Positions 23,210 through 33,901 of a stretch of 64,000 nt of DNA are shown piece by piece (the stretch's first letter is position 1; each line of letters begins with the position of its first letter). The stretch covers positions 1,854,677-1,918,676 of the forward strand of contig BCIO01000003.1 of the NCBI GenBank assembly GCA_001599975.1, read 5' to 3'. This DNA comes from Cystobasidiopsis lactophilus. Its lineage: Eukaryota > Basidiomycota > Agaricostilbomycetes > Agaricostilbales > Chionosphaeraceae. Under the pieces are notes generated by a model, which saw only the letters and a list, made by a program, of their open reading frames with translations, made no database searches and had not been told where the DNA came from. The position numbers were made by a program, and so were the translations under genes.

Positions 23210-24766
23210 TCAAGATGAATACACAGAGCTTGCGGGTACACTCTGGCGATAGCGCAGCGCTTGAGATGCCGAGAACTGGGAGTTGGGACCAGGCGGGAAG
23301 TGGCCGGGCAGACTGAGGTTGTCGTTAAAGCTGTCTGCGACCGACGAAGTCGCTCGAGGAAAGTTGACAGAGTCGAAGGAAGGCGACATCCTCGAGACGA
23401 CTCTGGGCTGGGCGGCGAACGAAAGGCTTTCGGTGGGTGATCTTGAAGGCGGCGGCAGGCGAACGGGCCTGGTTTTGGGTGGGCCAAACAGCTCGAACTC
23501 CACAGGGTCGGAGTCAGCCTCCGCTTGCTGCTGCGTCGCCTCGGCAAACTCCTCGTCCAACACTGTACCCTTGTCGACGAACACGTACTCGTCGTTGGTG
23601 GCGGTCGGCGGCTTGCCGAGATCGGGTAGCTTGATGGCATGCTTGCGCGGCCAGACCAGCCGGTCGATGATGAAGCCTCTGAGGCGACCGGCGATGAGCT
23701 GCTCGACTTTTGGGATGTCCTGCAGCTTGGCGCGGGAGCCAATGAGAGAGTTGGAGGTGAGCTCGAGAGCAAAGTCGGGGTGGAGTGACAGGCACAGGGT
23801 TGGGGTGCTTGTAATGAAATCGGGTTGGATTTCGATGGAGACGGTGGCGGAAAAGCGGACTATTGTGAGGCGGAGGGAGACGGGCAGGATGGCGAATTTG
23901 GGGCGCGGAAAGTTGACGAGGACTTTCGTGTCCACGGCAAGCGAAGCGCTGTCCGTATAGTCGACATCCATGTCAATTCGCTGGGTATTCCAAAATCAGG
24001 GAGAAGTTCGATACTGCAAGCACTTGAAACATACCAAGGAGCCAATGTCGTCGCGCGGCCGTATCCGCACATTGGACACGGAAGGGAAGCTTTCGCCGAA
24101 GTGGACATCCTTGACGTCGATGTGGTCCTAAAGGGCGCGATGTGCGTTGACGATAAGCCTCAAAATGTGGAAGTCGAGCAGGGACTCACCAAGCAAATGT
24201 ACGCCTGATCTTCTTCTAATGCCTGCTTCGCGTTCAAAGCCCTTTCCACGAACCCTCTGGCACCACCTTCCTCCACAGAGCATCCCATGATCATGGCGCG
24301 ATACGAGTTGATGACTTGGCCCATCACAACATTGAGCCAACGCGCGCTCTCGACCGGCATGTTTGGCAAGTCATACTTGAGCTGGCGGAGGATGGACAAG
24401 TCGGAAAGCTCTGCAGCGGCTGAAGACGAGTTCCTGCGATGTTTCGACCGCGGAGGAAGCGCCTGGATGGTCGTCAATTCGGTCCTTAGGGGCTGCCTTC
24501 AAGCGCATGAAAAAGCGGCCTGACCTGCTTCTTGCGCTCGGCAGGCGCTATTGCTGGTTTCGGATCTTCAAAGACGACGAAGCGGATGAACAAGATGACG
24601 AGGAAGATGCTGAAGGGGAAGGCCGAAGGGTCAGAAAAGACGTGCTGGCTAGACAACTTGGATTTCGGGCTCACATGGAAGCCTGGCCCAGGAGAACGCC
24701 TTGCGTGAAACTGAACGTCGGCTGGGCAGGGCATGGGACAGGTGGCGGGGCTGAGGCTCGACCCAT
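23210..24766 (-). CDS. MMM1: Maintenance of mitochondrial morphology protein 1 (ERMES subunit)
   Basis: ER-anchored subunit of the ER-mitochondria encounter structure, carrying a lipid-transfer SMP domain. Exon 1 from 24766 encodes 'PTFSFTQGVLLGQASM', which splices (gtgagc donor, cttcag acceptor) to 'IFLVILFIRFVVFEDPK'. Together these form the single N-terminal membrane anchor. The SMP domain follows: 'SARWLNVVMGQVINSYR', 'HIDVKDVHFGESFPSVSNV' then 'RIRPRDDIG', and 'MDVDYTDSASLAVDTKVL' then 'FPRPKFAILPVSLRLTIV'. The C-terminal region is Ser/Pro-rich. The order matches Mmm1 rather than Mdm12 or Mdm34, because of the membrane anchor. Four or more exons. It lies upstream of adenylate-like copy A on the same strand, with about 300 bp between. 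Confidence 0.92.
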
Positions 24767-25376
24767 CTCTATTCAAAGCAGCAGGCGCGCTCAAGCGGCT
24801 CAACAACTTTGAACGTCGAGAGAGGCGAAGGGAGGGCAGGACGTCGAGCGAGTCCAGCGCGCGTAGACAAACAGACTTGAAACACTTCGAATGCCTACGG
24901 AGGCTTGCTGGCAAGGAATTGTAACAATGATGGAGCTGGGGAGAGGACCAGAAGTGCAAGCGTGGCCCAAAAAGAGGCGACCTCCAGGTGCGATGGCTTG
25001 GAGAGCTTCCTCACCGCTCTTAAGCAGGTAGACTCTAGACGACCCATTAGCTCCGTTCTTGAGCACAGTTCTATACAAGTGAGTGCCTTTGCCCAACTCC
25101 TTTTGGCCCAGCGCCGTCGCCTGGGGCGTGCATGAACAAAATTTTCCCTCCTCCCCTGTTCGCGGTCATGCACCTCTCCCCGGCTGCCTGACGCCTCTTC
25201 CTTTCTGCCTGCTGCCCTCACACCTGCTGCACCCTTCTCCTCGTCGCTTTGCAGCCAGCGCCGGCCCTTGCAGCTCCTGTTCTAGCGCTAGTGCGGTCAT
25301 TGCCCGCGCGCAAATTTTCTCGAGTCACTCCTGTGCACGGTCGCTGATTGCCTTCTCTCTTGCTTGCCCCATCAGA
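24767..25376. promoter_or_regulatory. Divergent region between MMM1 and TEF1
   Basis: About 610 bp hold both promoters. The TEF1-proximal 250 bp (about 25130-25376) are strongly C/T-rich on the plus strand ('cctctccccggctgcctgac'), as is common upstream of highly expressed fungal genes. Open frames here look like chance. Confidence 0.5.
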
Positions 25377-27425
25377 ATGGGAAAAGAAAAGGCAAGTGCT
25401 TAAGCCCCGTCTTCAGCTTGGAGAACGCTAACGGCTTCTCGGTTCTGCAGGGTCACGTTAAGTAGGCTTTGATTTTTTCTGGCGGCCAACGTTCGATTCT
25501 TTATGCCATTCCCGCCTCGCAGCGTCGTCGTCATCGGCCATGTCGATTCCGGCAAGTGAGTTGCACCTCGTTTGCGCATCTTCGTCGCCCCAAAATGCTT
25601 ATCAAAATTTTCTCGCCACTCTCCAGGTCCACCACCACCGGTCACTTGATCTGTATGCTGTTCCCCGTGCCCTTCTGACCATACGGCTACCATTCTGACC
25701 CTGCTCCGCGCGTCGAAAAGACAAGTGCGGTGGTATCGACAAGGTGCGTTTGACCCCCTGTTTCACATCGCCCAACGGCTCGAAGGCTGACTCGACCCTC
25801 TTCCCTTTGCACAGCGTACTATCGAGAAGTTCGAGAAGGAAGCCGCCGAACTCGGCAAGGGCTCCTTCAAGTACGCCTGGGTCCTCGACAAACTCAAGGC
25901 CGAGCGCGAGCGTGGTATCACGATCGACATCGCCTTGTGGAAGTTCGAGACTCCCAAGTACATGGTCACTGTCATCGACGCCCCCGGTCATCGTGATTTC
26001 ATCAAGAGTGCGCATTCTTTCGTCTTTTGCTGCGAAACCGGTTCTGACTTTCAGCCGCCCAGACATGATCACTGGTACCTCCCAGGCCGACTGCGCCATT
26101 CTCATCATCGCCGCCGGCACTGGTGAATTCGAAGCCGGCATTTCCAAGGACGGCCAGACCCGCGAGCACGCCCTGCTTGCCTTCACCTTGGGTGTCCGTC
26201 AGCTCATCGTCGCCATCAACAAGATGGACACCACCAAGTGGAGCGAGGACCGCTACAACGAAATCGTCAAGGAGACCTCGTTAGTCACACTGTGCCTTCC
26301 TGTCGATGAATGCTCATCGATTTTGCCGTCGCGAACAGCAACTTTATTAAGAAGGTCGGTTTCAACCCCAAAAACGTGCCATTCGTCCCCATTTCCGGGT
26401 GGCACGGCGACAACATGATCGAGGAGTCCACCAACGTGAGCCAAGTTCCTTTCTTATTCCGAGCGGCAACGTCTGAACCCCGTCGCAGATGGCCTGGTTC
26501 AAGGGCTGGGTCAAGGACATCAAGGGTGGTCAGGCCAAGGGCAAGACCCTCCTCGAGGCCATTGACGCCATCGAGCCTCCTTCCCGCCCCACCGACAAGC
26601 CCCTCCGCCTCCCTCTCCAGGACGTGTACAAGATCGGCGGTATTGGCACGGTGCCCGTCGGCCGTGTCGAGACCGGCACCATCAAGGCCGGCATGGTCGT
26701 CACCTTCGCTCCCTCCAACGTCACCACCGAAGTCAAGTCCGTCGAGATGCATCACGAGCAGCTCGAGGCTGGCATGCCCGGTGACAACGTCGGCTTCAAG
26801 TGCGCTTTTCTTCGTCGTAGATTTTCTTGCTTCTTCTGACAATCACCGCAGCGTCAAGAACGTGTCCGTTAAGGACATTCGTCGTGGCAACGTGTGCGGC
26901 GACTCCAAGAACGACCCTCCCATGGAGGCCGCTTCTTTCAACGCCCAGGTCATCGTCTTGAACCACCCCGGTCAGATCGGTGCCGGCTACGCCCCGGTCT
27001 TGGATTGCCACACCGCCCACATTGCCTGCAAGTTCTCTGAGCTCTTGGAGAAGATCGACCGCCGTTCCGGCAAGTCGCTCGAAGAGAACCCCAAGTTCGT
27101 CAAGTCCGGCGACGCCGCCATTGTCAAGATGGTCCCCTCGAAGCCCATGTGCGTCGAGAGCTTCTCCGACTACCCCCCTCTTGGACGTTTCGCCGTCCGT
27201 GACATGCGTCAAACCGTCGCTGTCGGCGTCATCAAGTCCGTCGAGAAGTCGGCTGGCAAGGTGCGTTTTTCCTCCCCTTTCTGGCTTCCACTTCGCTTTA
27301 CTCATAAATCCAACAGGGTGGCAAGGTCACCAAGGCGGCAGAGAAGGCGTACGTTGTGTTTAGAGCTTTGGGCCCTCAATTTTACTCATTTGCTTGTTGG
27401 CCCTCGCAGAAACAAGAAGAAATAG
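25377..27425 (+). CDS. TEF1: Translation elongation factor 1-alpha
   Basis: GTPase that delivers aminoacyl-tRNA to the ribosome. Exons 1-5 are tiny: 25377-25391 (MGKEK), 25451-25461 (11 nt), 25523-25555, 25627-25652 and 25721-25743. Together they encode the conserved start through '[12 protein letters not shown]', 'STTTGHLIY' and 'KCGGIDK'. The first intron (25392-25450) has a GCAAGT donor, a GC-AG intron required to keep the conserved frame. The GTPase P-loop is split between exons 3 and 4. Later blocks: '[17 protein letters not shown]', '[12 protein letters not shown]', '[11 protein letters not shown]' and '[14 protein letters not shown]', then the beta-barrel domains ending 'AEKANKKK'. It terminates at 27425. 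Codon choice is strongly C-ending, consistent with high expression. Confidence 0.97.
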
Positions 27426-28028
27426 ACTCTCTCCTCAAGAGTCGATCCCTTCGCGTCTCGTCACCTTCTTCTCTCGCCATCTTTCACCTTCTCTATGTCG
27501 TCGTTTCGGGGAGGCCTGCAAGAGATTGTCCAGTCCCTGCAGCTCTTTCGCGCTTCCTTTTGCCTCTCACGACATCTTGCAATATGAATACGACTTGAAA
27601 GCTCGGGTCAAACTATCTGCGCACCGGCAACCCCTTTGAGAGGCTGGTGCAGCCCTATAAGTTGGTCCAAGCAGAACGACCGTGTGCGCCCCTGCGACGC
27701 AGTCTAATCGCGAACGCTTCTTTTTCAACAAGTCTTCATTTCCGCAGGTGCCTGCTTGACATTTCTGGATTTCAGCGGCTCGAGAGCCGATCGCCACCCC
27801 GCGTTGCAAATCGAAAGGGGCTGCCAAGTTGCATGAAATTTTAGGCTCCTTCCATCTTGCTTGATCTCGTGTAGACACTTCTCCTACAATCGTTCCTTGA
27901 GGGCTCTCGCCAGGCCATCATGTCTTGTTTGTTGTGGTAAAAGGCGCAGGAATGGGGACCGTTGGAAAATGGCACGTGAAATCGATTGAACGCTCGCCGC
28001 CCATTTTGGGTCTCTCAGAGCAGCAACC
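27426..28028. other. Intergenic, TEF1 3' region and upstream of the next gene
   Basis: About 600 bp with no supported gene. It should contain the TEF1 3' untranslated region and terminator plus the promoter of the membrane-protein gene. No further structure seen. Confidence 0.4.
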
Positions 28029-28595
28029 ATGGACAACCAGAAGATTTTCGACGCTCTTATTGTTCCCGCGCTCCTACGACTCAAGGCAGCGGCGACCAAG
28101 CACATCCAGCCTCGCCTCAAGCTCGCTGTCGCATCAATTTTCGACGCCAGCCGGGCCAATCTCGGTTTGACCTTGGCACTCTGTGGAACAGGCCTTGTCC
28201 TCTGTGGCTGTTTCCTCCTGGTGCTTTCTATCGTGAGCTGCTTTGGAAGCCAAGAAAGACGCGTGTATGAAGTGGGCTTTCACTGGCAGGCCGTTGTCCA
28301 AATCTTGCTCTTCGGTGGCCTGGCGCTCCTCGCTGCCTCACTTCTCCAACGGGCGGCACCTGCAGGCAGCTCAGCAGGGCCGACCAAAAATTTGGAAGAT
28401 TTCCTGAGGGGCCTGCAAGGTGAATTACGTTCTGGCGCTCTTGCATGTCCTTCCGCTCACTACCAAGGGACAGAAGAGGGCTCCGCAACACACACGCCCG
28501 CCCCTGAGTATGAGGCGTCAGCCTCTAAAGAAGAGGATGCGGTTGAAGCCGGCGCGACTCTCGCCGGATTGGCTCTGTCCATCGTCACGGACTAG
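28029..28595 (+). CDS. Unrecognised small membrane protein with two predicted helices
   Basis: A 188-residue, apparently intronless frame with a good initiation context (caaccATGG). I do not recognise a family. An amphipathic N-terminal region (1-40) precedes a first strongly hydrophobic segment at about 45-69 ('LGLTLALCGTGLVLCGCFLL') and a second at about 88-106 ('AVVQILLFGGLALLAASLL'). The remaining ~80 residues are hydrophilic and acidic ('TPAPEYEASASKEEDAVEAG'). The short loop between the helices suggests a hairpin with both ends on one side. The location could be any endomembrane or the mitochondrion. An intron cannot be excluded near the end, where the frame runs into a stop followed by TGAGG. 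Confidence 0.55.
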   Translation: MDNQKIFDALIVPALLRLKAAATKHIQPRLKLAVASIFDASRANLGLTLALCGTGLVLCGCFLLVLSIVSCFGSQERRVYEVGFHWQAVVQILLFGGLALLAASLLQRAAPAGSSAGPTKNLEDFLRGLQGELRSGALACPSAHYQGTEEGSATHTPAPEYEASASKEEDAVEAGATLAGLALSIVTD

Positions 28596-29051
28596 TGAGG
28601 TCCCTCTTTCGTTTCCTTCCGCCAGTATTTAACGCGACCGTGTCCCCAGCTTTTTGAGCAGCGTCAAGGCTAGGACTCCGACGGCCGTGCTCAATTTCCG
28701 CCCCTGGCCGTCTTACTCTTATCGCTTTGGCCGCCAACGGTCGACGTCTGCGCCTGATTTGACAGAAGTCGAGGGGCTCTAGCTTGTTTTCTTCTTCTCG
28801 AATTCGGATTGGATGACTACAGCGCCGTTCAGCGCAGAGTGTAGACGGTTGTACTGACTAGGTCGTTTGTACCAATAGAGTTTGTGAAGACCACCTTATG
28901 TATATCATTGACCTACACAACACCACGGCTTCAACAGTGATTGAGGCAGAACGATGATTTAATAATAAAGAACAGGATGGCCATGTGTTTGATTACATGT
29001 CTAAGAGTTCTGCCAAAACGGAAATGCGTGAACGATAAGTCTACAAAGGCT
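28596..29051. other. Convergent intergenic region
   Basis: About 455 bp between the stops of the small membrane-protein gene and the kinase gene. It is AT-richer than its surroundings and probably holds both 3' untranslated regions. Nothing else seen. Confidence 0.4.
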
Positions 29052-31591
29052 TCAGCGCCGCCTGAGAGGCCCCTTCCAAGCCTGAGCAAGCAAGCCGGGA
29101 TCTTGTGAAGCAAACTGTTCTAGAATAAACGCGTGGCGGCACACTTGCTGGGCAGTGGGCCGGTCGGAGGCGTGGGCATCGAGACAGAGGGAAACAAGGT
29201 CGACCGCGTCTGCCAATAGCGGGCTCGAGCCGGGCTGGTCGCCTTTAGCCTTCAAGGCCGCGTAGGCTCGAGTGCTTTTTGCCAGACCTGTGCACAGAGA
29301 GCAAGCGTGAGACTAGAGCTTTCAGGTACCAGAACGTGGAAGGCAGCCCACCGAAAGTCGCCTCTTCTCGAGTCCAGAACGGGCACTCGCCGACGAGCAG
29401 CACGTATCCAAGGACACCCAAGGCCCAGATGTCGGTTTCCTTGCCGTCGTAGCGCTCGCCTCTTAACACTTCGGGAGCCGCAAAGCTGCCGGAACGAAGC
29501 CAACCTTAGCCTAGGAGGCGGGAATGCTTTGCGATACGGAAAACGCACTCTAATGTACCAGAAAAGGTGTCAAACTTCCGGCCTTCCTTGATGTAGGCGG
29601 CCGAGCCAAAGTCGACTAGCTGCACGCCTCCCTTGCCGTCGAGCACCACGTTCTCGTCCTTGATGTCCCGGTGAACGATGCCGTTGGCGTGTAGGAAAGC
29701 GACCGCCCGGGCCACCTGGGTGAAGATGGTTTGCACCTCGGTGATGGGCAGGCCCGAAGGCGCAGAGTCGACATAGTCGAAGAGGTCTTGGCCAGAGCCA
29801 AAGGCGGGCATGACAAGGTAGTAGTGCTCGCCGTCTTCGAAGAAGTCTAGCATGCTGCAAATGTTGGGGTGGCCAGTGGTCGGCACAGGCGAGGTCGGTG
29901 GCAGCGAGTCGGCATAAGGGATTCGCCGCAGGTGGTCCAGCACGTGGATCTCGACTGGGATGGGCCCCAAGACCTTGTGCTTCTTCCAGCAGTCGGCGAG
30001 GATGCGCTGCTTGATTATGAGTTTGATAATTATATCCGGCTGTTGCGAATCCGTCCCGTTTTAGGCTCCTCGGCCAAAAAGGGGGAAGAGAGCCAGGTCT
30101 ACTCACACCGCGTGGCCAGCCATCGGGCCCCTTCTCCTTTGCTCTAACAACCGTCCCATAGGCCCCTTGACCGGCATCGGACGAGATTGAAAAGCTCTGA
30201 AACGTTCTTGCCCCAGTCTTGGCCGAGTACTTTTTCGGGTCGATGGGCCCGAAACTCTCTTCAGCCGACAGCGGGATAGGTGTGTCACATCTGGAGGGCG
30301 GAAGGTCGATGAGGACGAGGGAAGTGCTGGACGAGTCGGACTTGGAGGGCGATAAGTAGGAAGACATGGCCGTTAGGTTGAGCGCCGAGGTTGGTATCGA
30401 AGTGCTGACGGGTGTCGGCAGAGACGCGGACCGAGGAGGAGGGAGGGACTCGCGCTGAGCGAGGGCAGTCGAGACGGCGTCCAGGTCCGGCTCCTTTTCT
30501 TCGTCTGAAGCGCTGGTGTCATCCTCGCCGCCGCTCGATGAGTCTTCCGAAGCCGGCTCTTCCTCTTCGGGCTCTGGCGATAGTGTGGCAAGCGATGTGG
30601 TGGACTTCGAGCGCGAGGCCGTGCGAACCTTTAGTCGATTCGAGCCAATGCGCCCGCCGTACGACCGCCACTCTTCCGTCGTTGGTGTCATGACCACATC
30701 CGCTTGCGAATCCCCAAAATACGGGTTCTGGTAAGGTGAGATGGAGAGGGACAGATTCGGCGGCTGGACGTCCTCCGCCGGGGGTGTTGGGGCATCGGGA
30801 ACCGAGAGGGAAGTGATCGCAGGAAAGTTCCTCGTAGCGTGTCTAGATCTAGCTCTTCTGGGCGCAGGGCGGGCATTGGGAGAAGTGGAGAACTCGGAGG
30901 TGGATGGCGTGGGAGGGGATAGGGACACAACGTTTGAGGTCGACATAGATCTCGCCAGCGAGCCGAATGGGCCAGAGGCCTGCCGCCTCTTAGATTGAAG
31001 CATGCTAGCTACCCTCGAAGGCGACCCTCTTGTGTTAGGAGACGCGGCCAGGGCCTTGGGCGAGGATGGAGGGGTGCCGAGGGAGGAGAGGGTTTGGTGT
31101 GACTGCGACGCCCTGATGGCTTGGCCGGCTGATTGACTGGTCGAAGGCACGGGTGCTGTATCCCCTTCTGCAGCCCGGGCGTCCGCTGAGATTGGCCCCG
31201 TTGGCGTTAGATCGACCGATGGCCGGGATTTCGTGTGCCCCAAGCCCAAGCCCGCCGTGGCTTGTGTGGTGGCCGAGACGTCGGAGAGCTTGATCTCCGA
31301 CTTGCTAGACGCACTTGCATTAGACTCCCGCCGCTTGGCCACCGTTTGCAGCCCGTAGTGGTTTAGCCCGTTGGGTCGATCCCTCGCTTCTGTGTCTTCT
31401 AGCGTCTCCGATGAAGGCAACGGCGGCGTCTCTCGGCTCGAGGTGCGCGACGCTTCAGTGCCAATCGTAGCCTGCGAGTCGCGGCGCTTGTGAGGCTGGC
31501 CAAGGCCGACAAACGAGAGCCGGCTCGAATAGTTTAGGAATGGTGAGTGAGCCGCTTTGGGAGAAAAGTCCGCTAAGGTGGCCTCGTCCAT
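29052..31591 (-). CDS. PAS-kinase-like serine/threonine kinase (Psk1/Psk2 type)
   Basis: Metabolic-signalling kinase family, which in yeast regulates translation and glucose partitioning. The long N-terminal half (31591 to about 30230) is Ser/Thr/Pro-rich and looks disordered; I see no clear PAS domain. The catalytic domain begins with the glycine loop 'DAGQGAYGTVVRAKEKG'. The lysine strand reads 'IIIKLIIKQRILADCW' and 'KVLGPIPVEIHVLDHL', closely following PASK. Next are 'GSGQDLFDYVD', the catalytic loop 'HRDIKDENVVLD', the magnesium loop 'DFGSAAYIKEG', 'APEVLRGERYDGKETDIWA' and 'GVLGYVLLVGECPFW'. All key residues (Lys, HRD Asp, DFG Asp) are present. The C-lobe ends 'ADAVDLVSLCLDAHASDRP'. Several introns lie in the kinase domain. 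Confidence 0.85.
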
Positions 31592-32415
31592 CTACGATGG
31601 CCTGCCGGACGCGAGGAGGGACAAGACAAGCGGCGGACTAGACACGGTGGACTCAGAGGAAAGGGCTGGGGAGTCAAGCCCAGAAACTGTTTGAGGGTCC
31701 AAGTGGTGACACTTCACCGGACTAGAGGTGCGATGCCAACTCGTCAGGGCGCACGTTTCACTCAGATGCAGGGCTCAGGAGGGCGTCTTGCAGCCCGAGA
31801 GCACCGAAGCCGAGCCACCGAGACTGGGGCCAAGTTGTTGCATTAGAGAAGCTTTCCCATTCATTTTCCTCCATTTGAAGAGTGGCGAAAAAAGTTACAG
31901 TGGGGTGTGAGGGGTATTAGAAGAGGAGAGGGAGAGCCAGAGAAAGCACCAAAGAGCCAGGGGCGACCAGGAGAAGGTGGTCTGGATCGCCCCGGTTGGC
32001 CCATTTTTTGTGTCTTGTTCGAATCGGAGGCGACATTAGGGTAAGATGATGTGGTGAAGAAGTAGGCGAATTAAAAGACGGATTCGGGTTGGAGGAACGG
32101 GGATATATCGAACAAGATGAAAGTGAAGAAGAGGTCAAGGCGAAAGAAAAGGTGTGAGGTGAAATCGGGTACCGCAGCCAGAACAGAAGCAGGAGATCGA
32201 GAAAGGCGTCTATAAATCAGAAGGTGGAGGGACGGGGGGATCTCTAGTGTCCAGAACCGAAGGAGGCGAGAGGTGGAGGTGACAGAGATCTTCTGAGAAG
32301 ATCTCAGGCGGAACAGGGGGCCCAAGTCCAGAGAGGCGGCGCAAAGCGGGAGAGATGAGGTGAAAGCTTGGTGATTTTAGTTGAGATGTGGCGGCGGCTT
32401 TTGGTTGCGCGGAAT
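31592..32415. other. Intergenic between two minus-strand genes
   Basis: About 820 bp that should contain the kinase-gene promoter and leader and the KH-gene 3' region. The minus strand is rich in C/T runs over 31920-32320. No gene supported. Confidence 0.4.
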
Positions 32416-33901
32416 TTAGGCCTGTTGACCGCTGGCATCCTCCTGGGCGCGACGCTCCTTTTCGGCCTCCAAAGACGAGTAGAGTAGGAAGAGAGCCTTT
32501 TCGTTGCTGTGAAATGAAGCGAATGAATTAGAACGCGATAACTTCGAGGATAAGGAAAGTCCGCACGACTCGGTGGTGCCAATGATAGAGAACAGTCTCT
32601 CGCTGCAGGAAGAACACAAGGTCAGCCTTGGCGCGGCATGATCTCGGGGCTGAACACACGCACCCAGTCTCTGGATTGGGCTCTTTAGAAATGTTGATTC
32701 GGCTGCCCGACAACTTTCGGATCTCTGAGATCTTGGAGCCACCTCGTCCCTGTTGTGCAGATGGCGGTTAAGAAGTGGCACAAAGTATGTAAACGAAAGC
32801 ACAAACAATGATGCAGCCAATCATGTCAGCAGGGAAAGAGATGTTTTGCGTGCGCAGGTTCGGGTCGTCAGGCTCCAGTCCCGCAATCAGCCTAGACTGA
32901 GGCGGCGCAGTGACACCGGGCGTAGAGCCATCCGGTCGCACAGTAGCAGTCGCGTAAGGCGACGCCGAGGAGTAGGGACGGCGTTCGGTTCTAGGTGAAG
33001 TTGCGCCGGTCGCAGCGCTACCACCGCGGGCGCCAGAGGAGCCGTACGATGCGGAACGCCCGCCACGAGCACCTCGAGTGGACGCAGAGGTGGAGTGGGA
33101 AAGAACGGAAACACCAGCGCCCGGCGTCGCAGTTGCCGCCGCCGGAAACGTCGAAGCGGAGGTGTAGCCGCCCGAGCCCAGAGGTTGGACACCGTCCGGC
33201 CCAATGACGCCCGGATGGTAGTAAATGGTTCCCGTCAGTCTGTCCTGGTCGGCCAGGAGGGAGGCGGCGATCTCCTTGATGGCCGTGCCAATCGCGATAG
33301 CGCTGCCAGAGACCTCGACGACCCTCTCGGTAGATTGCGGCAGGAGTTCCTTGGTAGCGACCATACGAGCCCCCGAGGTGTCTTGGATGTGCTTGATGCG
33401 AACACCCTGCTTGCCAATGATGGAGCCCATAATGGTGTGAGCGACCAACAAGCGAACCGTAGTCGGAACCGAGGTAGCGAGCGTGGTCGAAGATGGCATC
33501 TCGCCACCCTCGCCGGCCAGGCTGGTGCTGCCTTCGACCAGGTTGGTGGCGATAAGGGTGAAAGCCTGTGGAGTGAGGCGGGCTCGTGAGCGGGTGGCCC
33601 AAAAAAATTATGCAATGGACAGAAGGAGGCCTCTCACCTTGGACAATCCTTCGACGGTGCCTCCGACAGTCAGGATGCGGTCTGCCACCCCCGGAACAGC
33701 CTTAGAGACGCCGGCCTTGACGGCGGTCTGCTCCCTGAGCTGCTTGACGTTGTATCCCGCCTTGCCAATGATAATGCCCGCTTCCCTCGAGCTCACGATC
33801 GCCCGCAGGGTCATGGTCGCCTCCCCTCCTTCCTCCTGCCCATTCCCAGCTTCTGCGTTCAGGTCAGCAGCCTGCAAGCTGCTCGCCAAGTCGTCGGCCA
33901 T
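32416..33901 (-). CDS. Three-KH-domain RNA-binding protein (PCBP/Hek2/Pbp2-like)
   Basis: Poly(C)-binding-type RNA-binding protein that likely acts on mRNA fate. The start at 33901 has a strong context (gcagccATGGCC) and gives 'MADDLASSLQAADLNAEAG'. An in-frame Met at 33997 is possible but weaker. KH1: 'TLRAIVSSREAGIIIGKAG' with GKAG as the GxxG loop. KH2: 'VRLLVAHTIMGSIIGKQG' and 'VRIKHIQDTSGARMVATKE'. A Gly/Ser/Ala-rich linker follows. KH3: 'ISFPADMIGCIIGRGG' and 'SKISEIRKLSGSRINISKE', then 'ERLFSIIGT'. The C-terminal helix reads 'KALFLLYSSLEAEKERRAQE'. All three GxxG loops are intact. Several introns interrupt KH3. Confidence 0.9.
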
